Source: Spirochaetales bacterium
GTDB taxonomy: Bacteria; Spirochaetota; Spirochaetia; ARS1246
Length of the DNA stretch: 22,638 nt
NCBI GenBank assembly: GCA_016930115.1
Contig: JAFGHN010000123.1
Span: forward strand, 1 to 22,638
Direction of reading: 5' to 3'
The notes beneath the pieces were generated by a model, which was given only the letters and a program-made list of their open reading frames with translations, made no database searches and had not been told where the DNA came from. Shown here piece after piece: positions 13,584-20,146 of the stretch (positions within the stretch are counted from its first letter, which is position 1; each line of letters opens with the position of its first letter). The translations under genes were made by a program, and so were the position numbers.

Positions 13584-14563
13584 TATGGAACATGTACGAC
13601 GTCGAGAACCTTCTGTATGACGTCTTCAGCGGTGAGCTCTTCGGATTCCGCTTCGTAAGAAAGCACAAGCCGGTGTCTGAGCACATCGTAGGCGACGGCT
13701 TTTACGTCCTCAGGGATAACGTATGCGCGTCCTTCGTAAAGGGCTTTTACCTTCGCGCATCTGTAGAGATATATGGTTGCCCTCGGCGACGCGCCGTACT
13801 CGATAAACCTGCAATAGGGATACCTGTCCGCGTCGGTTTCCCGTGTGGCGATTACCAATGTGACGATGTATTCTTCGATCCGCTCATCCACCTGGATTGC
13901 CGCGGCGGTTTTCTGCACTTCCGCGAGCAAAGCGGGCGAAAGAATTTTCTTCATCTGCCGATCCTGCTCAACACCCATGCGGCGGAGAATAGCCAGCTCC
14001 TCTTCCGGCTTGGGATATTCGACTTTCAGCTTCAGGAGAAACCGGTCAAGCTGTGCCTCCGGCAGCGGATAGGTACCCTCATGCTCGATAGGATTCTGGG
14101 TGGCAAGGACAAAAAACGGAAAATCCAGTTTGTATGTTCTCTCTCCAAGCGTAACCTGACGCTCCGCCATCGCCTCGAGAAGAGCCGATTGGACTTTCGC
14201 GGGGGCCCTGTTTATCTCATCGCCAAGCACCAGGTTAGCAAACACAGGGCCTTTCCTCGGCACAAACTCACCGGTCTGTTGCCTGTACACCATTGTGCCG
14301 ATCAGATCCGCCGGCAGAAGATCCGGTGTGAACTGGATCCGGCGGTAGCTCGCATCCAGTACCTCCGCGAGAGTTTTTACCGCGAGTGTTTTGGCCAGGC
14401 CGGGTACTCCTTCGATGAGAACGTGCCCGCCTGCGATGAGCGCCATCAGTATGCCGTCGATAAGTCCGGTTTGGCCGATGATTCTTTTTCCGATTTCTTC
14501 CCGGATACGGGAGAGATGTCCGCTCGCTTCAGCGACGGCTTTCTCCACCAAAGTTTTGTCCAT
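13583..14563 (-). CDS. moxR: MoxR-family AAA+ ATPase
   Basis: This 326-residue cytoplasmic AAA+ ATPase has Walker A at 52-59 (GVPGLAKT), Walker B LVLGDEINRAP at 111-121, sensor 1 ATQNP at 154-158 and the PLPEAQLDRF segment at 166-175. The C-terminal lid domain includes YGASPRATIYLYRCAKVKAL. All catalytic residues are present. MoxR proteins work with VWA-domain partners as chaperone or metal-insertase machines, and three VWA-type genes follow immediately. I use the ATG at 14563, preceded by GAGGAA. A TTG at 14581 in frame has no ribosome site. It starts 27 bp after argJ, too close for a promoter, so the cluster is probably transcribed from upstream of argJ. Confidence 0.94.
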   Translation of the reverse strand: MDKTLVEKAVAEASGHLSRIREEIGKRIIGQTGLIDGILMALIAGGHVLIEGVPGLAKTLAVKTLAEVLDASYRRIQFTPDLLPADLIGTMVYRQQTGEFVPRKGPVFANLVLGDEINRAPAKVQSALLEAMAERQVTLGERTYKLDFPFFVLATQNPIEHEGTYPLPEAQLDRFLLKLKVEYPKPEEELAILRRMGVEQDRQMKKILSPALLAEVQKTAAAIQVDERIEEYIVTLVIATRETDADRYPYCRFIEYGASPRATIYLYRCAKVKALYEGRAYVIPEDVKAVAYDVLRHRLVLSYEAESEELTAEDVIQKVLDVVHVP

Positions 14564-14590
14564 CTGTGTTCCTCGTGGCAAAAGGTGTAA

Positions 14591-15889
14591 TCAGGTTCGG
14601 TAGTCGGCGTTTTCCCGCACGTATCCGTAGGAAAGATCGCTTCCAAGAACAGCCGCGCTCGCCTCGCCGGCGCCCAGATCGAGCTCGATTTCAATCCTCC
14701 GATCGTGCGCCGGGTATCTGTTGTTGTCGGGATCGAGCTGCGCTTCTTTCATGTGGTTAAAAATCTGCGCTTCCTTGTCCGCGTCGAGTGAAAAACTGCC
14801 CTTTTCGAATACCAGGTGGCCGCCGATGGAAACGGTGATTGAACCCGGGTCTACGTTTGTTTTCGACGTACCGAGAAAATCGCCCGCAGCCATAATGATT
14901 CTGCCCACGTTTGGATCGTTCCCGAACGCTGCTGTTTTCACAAGCGGCGAATTGATGATCGCTTTACCAAGAGCCTCGGCCGTTCTGGTGTCCGCCGCCC
15001 CGCGCACAACCGTACGTATCACGTGGCCGGTACCTTCCCCGTTGCGGACCACGTCCTCGGCGAGCGCGCCGTAGACGCTTAAGAGCGCCTCACGAAAACT
15101 GTCCTCGCCGGGTACTTTCTTTTTTCCGGACGAAAGGAGGATAGCCATATCGCTGGTACTCTGATCGCTGTCCACGGAAATCCTGTTGAACGACACCGCC
15201 ACCGCTTCACGGTGGAGCCTCCGGAGCGTCTCTCTGTCCACATCCGCGTCCGTAAGGATGAATACCAGCATGGTCGCCATATTCGGTTCGATCATCCCGG
15301 CGCCTTTGGCGATAGCAAGGACTTTCGCCTCTCCGGCCATGGCTGCCCGCACCTTAGGGAAAAGGTCCGTTGTCATGATACCGCGCGCCACGTCGAGTAT
15401 CGTCGCGGTTTGAAGGCTCTTTTTCAGCGAAGGCAGCGCCGCTTTCATTTCCGGCACTGGCAGGCGCCAGCCGATTACCCCGGTTGAGGCGCAGAGAAAC
15501 TCCCGTCCGCTACCTCCGATCCGCGCGGCAAAGGCGTCAAGCAACTCTTCCGCGTCTTTTTCCCCGGACCTGGCGCAAACATTGGCGATGCTGTTGTTGA
15601 CGAGAACGCCCCGCAAGGTTTCACCCTCCAGACGCCGCCGCGCAATCGTCACCGGAGCACCCGGAAAGGCATTTTGCGTGAGACTCCCGGCGAACAGCCC
15701 CGTCGGTTCGTCAAGAACTATTGCCGACAGGCGCATTACCCGCGGTTTCGGCGCATTGATTTCATACGGTTGGAACGACAGCTCCACCGATCCGGCGGAA
15801 AATCCCGCCGGCAAACCTGCCCGGCGCTCAAGGGCATTTATGTATTCCGCCTCGCTTGCATAGCATTCACTGGAGATTTTTGGTTTCAT
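14591..15889 (-). CDS. argJ: Arginine biosynthesis bifunctional protein ArgJ
   Basis: This 432-residue protein matches ornithine/glutamate N-acetyltransferase, which moves the acetyl group from N-acetylornithine to glutamate in the cyclic arginine pathway. KGAGMIEPNMATML (195-208) is the self-cleavage site; Thr206 becomes the N-terminal nucleophile of the beta chain. STGVIG (135-140) supplies the oxyanion-hole Thr-Gly. The C-terminus, DLSYGYVRENADYRT, is typical. One part is off-consensus: the usual NSGNAN-type segment reads NNSIANVCARSG (98-109). Whether the bifunctional form (also using acetyl-CoA) or only the transferase is present cannot be told. No other arg gene is nearby. The ATG at 15889 has only a weak GGGATG ribosome site. 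The length is slightly above the usual 390-410. Confidence 0.92.
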   Translation of the reverse strand: MKPKISSECYASEAEYINALERRAGLPAGFSAGSVELSFQPYEINAPKPRVMRLSAIVLDEPTGLFAGSLTQNAFPGAPVTIARRRLEGETLRGVLVNNSIANVCARSGEKDAEELLDAFAARIGGSGREFLCASTGVIGWRLPVPEMKAALPSLKKSLQTATILDVARGIMTTDLFPKVRAAMAGEAKVLAIAKGAGMIEPNMATMLVFILTDADVDRETLRRLHREAVAVSFNRISVDSDQSTSDMAILLSSGKKKVPGEDSFREALLSVYGALAEDVVRNGEGTGHVIRTVVRGAADTRTAEALGKAIINSPLVKTAAFGNDPNVGRIIMAAGDFLGTSKTNVDPGSITVSIGGHLVFEKGSFSLDADKEAQIFNHMKEAQLDPDNNRYPAHDRRIEIELDLGAGEASAAVLGSDLSYGYVRENADYRT

Positions 15890-15933
15890 GATTCACACAT
15901 CCCGGTTTCTACAGCCTGTTTAGTTGAGCCCCT

Positions 15934-15962
15934 ATCGTATCAACACCCGGCCTGTGTGTGAA
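15934..15962 (-). promoter_or_regulatory. Promoter upstream of argJ, possibly for the whole moxR-bat cluster
   Basis: On the complement, TTCACA (15962-15957; 5/6) is followed after 17 bp by TACGAT (15939-15934; 4/6). The predicted start is near 15927, about 38 nt before argJ. An 8-bp TTCACACA (15892-15899) and its inverse TGTGTGAA (15955-15962) bracket the leader and might be a regulator site. Since moxR follows argJ by 27 bp, this is the best candidate promoter for 14563 to 6834. Confidence 0.42.
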
Positions 15963-15972
15963 GCCTGTATTT

Positions 15973-16428
15973 TCAGGCGGATACGTCGCTGTACTTATCC
16001 GAGAGCGAAGTTGTTCCTGCTTCGTTGTTCGCGTCAAGAAAGTTTTTGAACGCTTTCAGCTGCGCATCGAGTATCTCGATTTTGAGCGGTACCGAATAAG
16101 CAACGAGAGCGCGGATCGCGCGTTGGTCGCGGTCTCTGATCATCATGTCCGGCCTCAGCGGGGATATGCGCAACCTCTCTTTGATACTCGGCAACAGATA
16201 GTGTCTGAGCGTAATGATAAAGAGCTCGAGATTGCGTATGCCTTCCCGGGTTCTCGCTTCGGTGATTGCCCAGCTTTCATCGATCCTGAAGAAGTCCCGG
16301 ATGTCCTTGAGCAGCAGCGGGTCCACAGGCAGTCCTTCGATCAGGATAAAAAACCAGGGGTTCTCGAAATTCTTTTCGTAGGTGTTTTTCAAATCCGCCA
16401 TTCTGCGGAGAAGTTCATTGTTATTCAT
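15973..16428 (-). CDS. Small helical protein of unknown function
   Basis: Starting at the ATG at 16428 this gives a 151-residue protein opening MNNNELLRRMADLKNTYEKN. It has no signal peptide or membrane helix. It is strongly helical and charged, with NPWFFILIEGLPVDPLLLKD (23-42), RNLELFIITLRHYLLPSIKE (65-84) and LKIEILDAQLKAFKNFLDAN (115-134). I recognise no domain. The open frame reaches back to 16563, but that extension is basic, non-homologous and overlaps comB, so I reject it. The ribosome site is poor (GGACGGCGAG). A TAATAT hexamer after an A-run lies in the 107-bp gap behind comB, without a clear -35. A GCCTG/CAGGC hairpin spans its stop codon (15963-15978), but no T-run follows. No function is proposed. 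Confidence 0.72.
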   Translation of the reverse strand: MNNNELLRRMADLKNTYEKNFENPWFFILIEGLPVDPLLLKDIRDFFRIDESWAITEARTREGIRNLELFIITLRHYLLPSIKERLRISPLRPDMMIRDRDQRAIRALVAYSVPLKIEILDAQLKAFKNFLDANNEAGTTSLSDKYSDVSA

Positions 16429-16535
16429 CTCGCCGTCCCGCTGCGGTGATGTACACGGACTTGCAGTTTCTGGAAGTGCGCATATTATTTTTTTCGGCGA
16501 TATCGAACCTGATATGAAGTATCTTTCCCGCCGGG

Positions 16536-17276
16536 CTAGCCGGCGTTGTCCGGGCAAAAGCACCCGGCGCCGCTATCGTACACCGGTACGATGAGATCGT
16601 CCCTGTCTTCTCCCCTGGAAAGTGAAAGCTTCACATCCCCGGCAAATCCCTTCCTGAGGAGAAAACCCAGGTGTTTGCAGGTAACCTCGTTCACAACGTC
16701 GTCAACCGGTATCGTGCTCAGCTTGACCGCCGCCCAGGCGAAATCGGTAAGTGCCGTGTGTCCAAAAGCCAACAGATGCGAAGCCACAATCCCGGCGCAA
16801 TAGAAATCCTCCAGGGAAAACGCGCCGGCGGTCCCGGAGCAGAGCAGATACACCGGCATCTCTTTTGTTTTTTTATGGAGATACGCTGCGACGCTCGCGG
16901 CGTTGCAGAAAGATGCGGCGATGATCATATCGGCGTTTCGGGCGCTTGCGACCGCCTGTGTACCGTTCGTCGTCGTGAGAATAATTTCGCGTCCCGAGAG
17001 ATCCGCATCTCTGAACGCCTCCGGTGAGTTTCCCATGTCAAAGCCAGGCGGCGCAACACCGCCCCTCTCGCCGCAGAGCAATGCCTCGGGCATCAGCTTT
17101 TTCTTCTCCCTCGCCGCCTCAACTTCTGCGACCGGATAAACCGCCCGCCCGCCTGCGTGGAATATGTAGTACATGCTTGTCGTCGCCCGCAGCACGTCGA
17201 TAATCACCACGGCTGACCCCGACAGGTCGGCTCCCGATCCGTCCCGGGCGGTTGCCAGTACATCGAGCTTGTCCAT
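16536..17276 (-). CDS. comB: ComB-family 2-phosphosulfolactate phosphatase
   Basis: This 246-residue protein matches the ComB family, Mg-dependent phosphatases first known from coenzyme M synthesis, where they convert 2-phosphosulfolactate to sulfolactate. Family landmarks are IIDVLRATTSMYYIFHAGG, LLCGERGGVAPPGFDMGNSP, LTTTNGTQAV and SLEDFYCAG, in the right order. Bacterial members occur without coenzyme M synthesis; sulfolactate production or another phosphoester substrate are possible roles. Neither ComA nor ComC is visible in the window. I use the ATG at 17276, preceded by GGAGGAAGG. The frame is open 36 bases further but without a start signal. It probably has its own promoter (17345-17373) and lies upstream of the small unknown gene and argJ on the same strand. 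Confidence 0.88.
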   Translation of the reverse strand: MDKLDVLATARDGSGADLSGSAVVIIDVLRATTSMYYIFHAGGRAVYPVAEVEAAREKKKLMPEALLCGERGGVAPPGFDMGNSPEAFRDADLSGREIILTTTNGTQAVASARNADMIIAASFCNAASVAAYLHKKTKEMPVYLLCSGTAGAFSLEDFYCAGIVASHLLAFGHTALTDFAWAAVKLSTIPVDDVVNEVTCKHLGFLLRKGFAGDVKLSLSRGEDRDDLIVPVYDSGAGCFCPDNAG

Positions 17277-17344
17277 AGTCCTTCCTCCGGCTGCTCCGTG
17301 TCTTCGGCGCACATTCCGCGCGCGCGATCAGAGAAGTTGAGCGC

Positions 17345-17373
17345 ATTATTCCGCAAACCGGCTTTCTACACAA
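17345..17373 (-). promoter_or_regulatory. Possible comB promoter
   Basis: On the complement, TTGTGT (17373-17368) is followed after 17 bp by AATAAT (17350-17345; 5/6). The -35 match is weak (3/6). The start would be near 17338, about 60 nt before the comB ATG. Confidence 0.38.
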
Positions 17374-17410
17374 GCAGAAACTGGTGCGGTGGCAGCCGCG
17401 CGGCGTGGCG

Positions 17411-17459
17411 CCGACCTGACGGTGTCACCTCACCCGGCCGCGGTGGCACATACCGTCGG
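17411..17459. other. GC-rich bulged hairpin in the comB-ilvB gap
   Basis: CCGA (17411-17414) can pair with TCGG (17456-17459), CGGT (17420-17423) with ACCG (17452-17455), and GTCACC (17424-17429) with GGTGGC (17442-17447, one G-U pair). A 12-base loop and two small bulges remain. No T-run follows on either strand, so it is not a simple terminator. It lies upstream of both candidate promoters and would not be on either transcript, unless a third RNA starts here. It may be chance in GC-rich DNA. Confidence 0.35.
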
Positions 17460-17719
17460 GCGGTTACATTTGAGCGGCTCGGCTCCCCCGGGCACAGTTC
17501 GCTGGACGAAGCGCGCGTCTTCAGCAAATATCGTAATTTTGCCGGCGTATTTCGGCGGGCATGAGGTAAACGCATTCATTTTTCGTGCATTTTGCCATCA
17601 CATGAATCGCGACGTATTGTATCTGAGCTTCTTGTCGTTCATTTCGTTACCCATCTCAGCCGGATTTCAGCTTCTATGCAGTTTTTCTGTAGTTTTAAAT
17701 ATTTTATTTTGAGTATTGA

Positions 17720-17748
17720 TTGACATACAGCACAAAAAAAACTAACAT
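17720..17748 (+). promoter_or_regulatory. ilvB promoter
   Basis: TTGACA at 17720-17725 and TAACAT at 17743-17748 are 17 bp apart, identical in both hexamers and spacing to the infA promoter. The predicted start near 17755 gives a short leader of about 35 nt that ends in the AGGAGGAG ribosome site (about 17780-17787). The leader is too short for an attenuator. Confidence 0.68.
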
Positions 17749-17789
17749 TCGCCACAATTTCCCATTTTCTGTAGACAATAGGAGGAGAA

Positions 17790-19493
17790 ATGCCAACAAC
17801 CCTGCGATCAGGAGCCGAGGTTCTCGTCGATGTGCTTCATCAGGAAGGCGTTGAGTATATATTTGGCATCCCGGGCGGCGCAGCCATTCCAATTTACGAT
17901 GCTCTTGTAGATTCACCGATCAAGCTGATTCTCAACAGACATGAGCAAGGTGCAACTCACATGGCCGACGGGTACGCTCGTTCAACCGGGAGGCCGGGCG
18001 TTGTCGTCGTCACTTCAGGACCCGGCGCCACGAATACAATTACCGGGATTCTCACCGCCCAGATGGATTCGGTACCGCTGGTTGTCATCACCGGACAGGC
18101 TTCGACAAACGTGCTCGGACTCGACGCTTTTCAGGAAGCAGACGTATCCGGAGTCTCCTTTTCGATAGTCAAGCACAGTTATCTCATCAAGCGAGCGGAA
18201 GATATCCCCCGTATTGTGAGGGAAGCCTTTCATCTGTCGCGGACGGGCAGACCCGGAGTAGTGCTTATCGATGTTCCAAAGGACATCTCCTCGCGGATGA
18301 TAGAGCCGAATTTCTCCGAAGCGTTTCATCTCCCCGGGTACATCATCCCCAAGGAAGGCGATCTTGACCGTATCGAGGAAGCCGCGGGGCTTCTGGCGCA
18401 TGCCAGGAGACCGGTGCTCATAGTCGGTCACGGGGCAGTCATTTCCGGCGCTGAAAAGGCGGTGACTTATCTGGCAGAGAAGCTCCAGATTCCTGTGATG
18501 AACACGCTGCTTGGGAAAGGCTGTTTTCCGGAAACCCATGAATTGAGCCTTGGGATGCCGGGAATGCACGGCACCGCCTATGCAAACAAGGCGCTCGCAG
18601 CATGCGACCTGGTACTGTCAATCGGTTCGCGTTGGGACGACAGGATCACCGGAAAAGTGAGCGATTTCTGCAAGAACGCCGTAAAAATCCATATCGACAT
18701 AGACCCTTCTGAAATCAACAAGATCATACAGGTCGATTGCGCAATCATCGGCGACGCACGGTACGTGGTTGAGGCGATCTCTGCCATCGCCGAGCGCGGC
18801 GATACCGGTGAATGGCTCAAACAGGTGGCCAAATGGAAACGGGATTACCCGCTGAAGTACAAGAAAGAGGGAAAGCTGAAGGTCCAGCATGTTATCGATA
18901 CGATGTACAAACTCACCGGCGGAGACGCGATTGTCGTTACCGATGTGGGACAGCATCAGATGTGGGCCGCTCAGTTCTTTCCCGTCGTCAAGCGATACCG
19001 GTGGCTCTCTTCCGGAGGCGCCGGTACGATGGGATACGGTATGCCCGCAGCACTCGGGGCGCAATTCGCCCATCCGGATGAGCTTGTCATTGCTTTCGTA
19101 GGGGACGGAGGTTTCCAGATGACCCAGTCGGAACTCGCGACCGCGGTGATACATAAACTTCCTGTGAAAATCGTGATTGCCAACAACCACTACCTGGGAA
19201 TGGTTCGCCAGTGGCAGGCCATGTTTTTCGATAACCGTCTGTCAGGGGTGGAACTGGAAGGAAATCCCAATTTCGTCAAGCTTGCGGAGGCCTACGGCTG
19301 CAAGGGATTTCGCATCAAACGTCCGGCGGATGTGAGGCGTATTCTTCAGGCGGCGCTGGACTATTCGGAAGGTCCCTGCATCATCGATGTTGAAGTCGAG
19401 AAGGAAGACGATGTATATCCGATGATTCCCGCCGGAGCAACTCTCGACGAAATGATGCTCGAACCGCCCAAGATCAACATGCAGGGCAAGTAA
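17790..19493 (+). CDS. ilvB: Acetolactate synthase large (catalytic) subunit
   Basis: This 567-residue ThDP- and FAD-dependent enzyme condenses two pyruvates to acetolactate, or pyruvate and 2-ketobutyrate to acetohydroxybutyrate. It is the first common step to valine, leucine and isoleucine. Landmarks are IFGIPGGAAIPIYDAL (24-39), the ThDP-activating Glu52 in HEQGATHMADGYAR, the FAD-domain segment LLGKGCFPETHELSLGMPGM, and the Mg-ThDP motif GDGGFQM beginning at residue 438 and closing near IANNHYLGMVRQWQ. The C-terminus is normal and length is typical. The ATG is preceded by AGGAGGAG. ilvN follows after 11 bp. No ilvC, ilvD or leu gene is in the window, so the pathway is split elsewhere. Confidence 0.97.
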   Translation: MPTTLRSGAEVLVDVLHQEGVEYIFGIPGGAAIPIYDALVDSPIKLILNRHEQGATHMADGYARSTGRPGVVVVTSGPGATNTITGILTAQMDSVPLVVITGQASTNVLGLDAFQEADVSGVSFSIVKHSYLIKRAEDIPRIVREAFHLSRTGRPGVVLIDVPKDISSRMIEPNFSEAFHLPGYIIPKEGDLDRIEEAAGLLAHARRPVLIVGHGAVISGAEKAVTYLAEKLQIPVMNTLLGKGCFPETHELSLGMPGMHGTAYANKALAACDLVLSIGSRWDDRITGKVSDFCKNAVKIHIDIDPSEINKIIQVDCAIIGDARYVVEAISAIAERGDTGEWLKQVAKWKRDYPLKYKKEGKLKVQHVIDTMYKLTGGDAIVVTDVGQHQMWAAQFFPVVKRYRWLSSGGAGTMGYGMPAALGAQFAHPDELVIAFVGDGGFQMTQSELATAVIHKLPVKIVIANNHYLGMVRQWQAMFFDNRLSGVELEGNPNFVKLAEAYGCKGFRIKRPADVRRILQAALDYSEGPCIIDVEVEKEDDVYPMIPAGATLDEMMLEPPKINMQGK

Positions 19494-19504
19494 GGAGTAA
19501 TGGG

Positions 19505-20008
19505 ATGAATGGAAACGGGAAAAAACATGCGATCAGTCTTTATGTAGCCAACAAGCCCGGAGTGCTTATCAGAGTCTCGCTGGTTTTCGCTCGCAGAGGC
19601 TACAACATAGATTCGCTCGTCGTATCGGGAGCTCACGACCCGGCCTATTCGCAGATGAATATTGAAGCCACCGGCGACGAAAAGACTCTCGATCAAATAC
19701 TGAAACAACTGAACAAGCTTGTCGATGTCGTCCATGCCAGGGACAACACCGGGGAAGACGTTATCGCCAGGGAGTTCGCCCTTATCAAGGTCAATTGCCC
19801 GCCGGAAGTCCGTTCGGAGGTCCTTCAGGTTGCCCACGCTTTTGACGCTGAGACCGTCGATCTGAGCGAAGACACCATTACACTGCAGATATCCGGAGAA
19901 TCGCACAAGATCGATTCCATCCACACCGTTTTCAGTAAGTACGGCGTCATTGAGATGGTGCGCTCCGGGAAGATCATCATCGCGAGGGGAACGCGGAGTA
20001 CTTCGTAG
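19505..20008 (+). CDS. ilvN: Acetolactate synthase small (regulatory) subunit
   Basis: This 167-residue protein has the N-terminal ACT domain of IlvN/IlvH (YVANKPGVLIRVSLVFARRG, then YNIDSLVVSGAHD). The segment LDQILKQLNKLVDVVHARD and a second ACT-like half (EFALIKVNCPPEVRSEVLQV, later GVIEMVRSGKIIIARG) follow. It binds and activates the catalytic subunit and normally carries the valine feedback site at the ACT dimer interface; the Asn-Lys-Pro-Gly-Val turn that contributes to it is present. The length is that of the bacterial ~165-residue IlvH type. AAGGAG directly overlaps and follows the ilvB stop, so the two are co-translated. No terminator with a T-run follows on this strand. Confidence 0.96.
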   Translation: MNGNGKKHAISLYVANKPGVLIRVSLVFARRGYNIDSLVVSGAHDPAYSQMNIEATGDEKTLDQILKQLNKLVDVVHARDNTGEDVIAREFALIKVNCPPEVRSEVLQVAHAFDAETVDLSEDTITLQISGESHKIDSIHTVFSKYGVIEMVRSGKIIIARGTRSTS

Positions 20009-20054
20009 CCGTTCCTTGAAGCTGGTCTTTGTGTCCCGTGTGTCCGGGTGTATA

Positions 20055-20077
20055 CAAAAAAGGCGCGCTTTTCGCCT
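20055..20077 (-). terminator. Short hairpin with T-run on the minus strand only
   Basis: AGGCG (20061-20065) pairs with CGCCT (20073-20077) around a 7-base loop. Read on the complement, the stem is followed at once by six T residues (20060-20055). That is the form of a weak intrinsic terminator, but for leftward transcription, and no minus-strand gene lies to its right. It could stop antisense RNA from entering ilvN. The 5-bp stem is short. Confidence 0.3.
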
Positions 20078-20084
20078 CTGCTGT

Positions 20085-20113
20085 TTGTAAAAACCCGCCG
20101 GATGGGATAGAAT
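20085..20113 (+). promoter_or_regulatory. Promoter of the FecR-like/TPR gene
   Basis: TTGTAA (20085-20090; 4/6) and TAGAAT (20108-20113; 5/6) are 17 bp apart. The predicted start near 20120 leaves about 27 nt before the ATG at 20147. It makes this gene independent of ilvBN. Confidence 0.5.
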
Positions 20114-20146
20114 TGAAGCGAAAGCAAAGTAAAAGTGAGGGTATCT

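Larger units (their letters stand above)
17277..17789. other. 513-bp intergenic region between divergent comB and ilvB
   Basis: No convincing gene is present; the short open frames on both strands lack ribosome sites and recognisable protein sequence. The half near comB (to about 17520) is GC-rich and holds the hairpin at 17411-17459. The half near ilvB (from about 17530) is AT-rich and ends in the ilvB promoter. I looked for T-box, cobalamin, SAM and TPP riboswitch signatures and for a leader peptide rich in Ile, Leu or Val before ilvB, and saw none. Confidence 0.6.

Noticed and set aside
13592..14590. A 332-codon plus-strand frame opposite moxR
   Set aside because: MoxR carries all AAA+ motifs on the minus strand; the opposite frame is a shadow.
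15963..15978. Terminator of the 151-residue gene
   Set aside because: The GCCTG/CAGGC hairpin overlaps the stop codon and has no T-run on the minus strand.
17277..17789. T-box, cobalamin riboswitch or ilv leader-peptide attenuator
   Set aside because: A GTGCCACCGCGG stretch on the minus strand superficially recalls T-box or cobalamin cores, but flanking conserved parts are missing. The ilvB leader is only about 35 nt and encodes no branched-chain-rich peptide.
20061..20077. Rho-independent terminator for ilvBN
   Set aside because: On the plus strand the 5-bp stem is followed by CTGCTG and not by a T-run.
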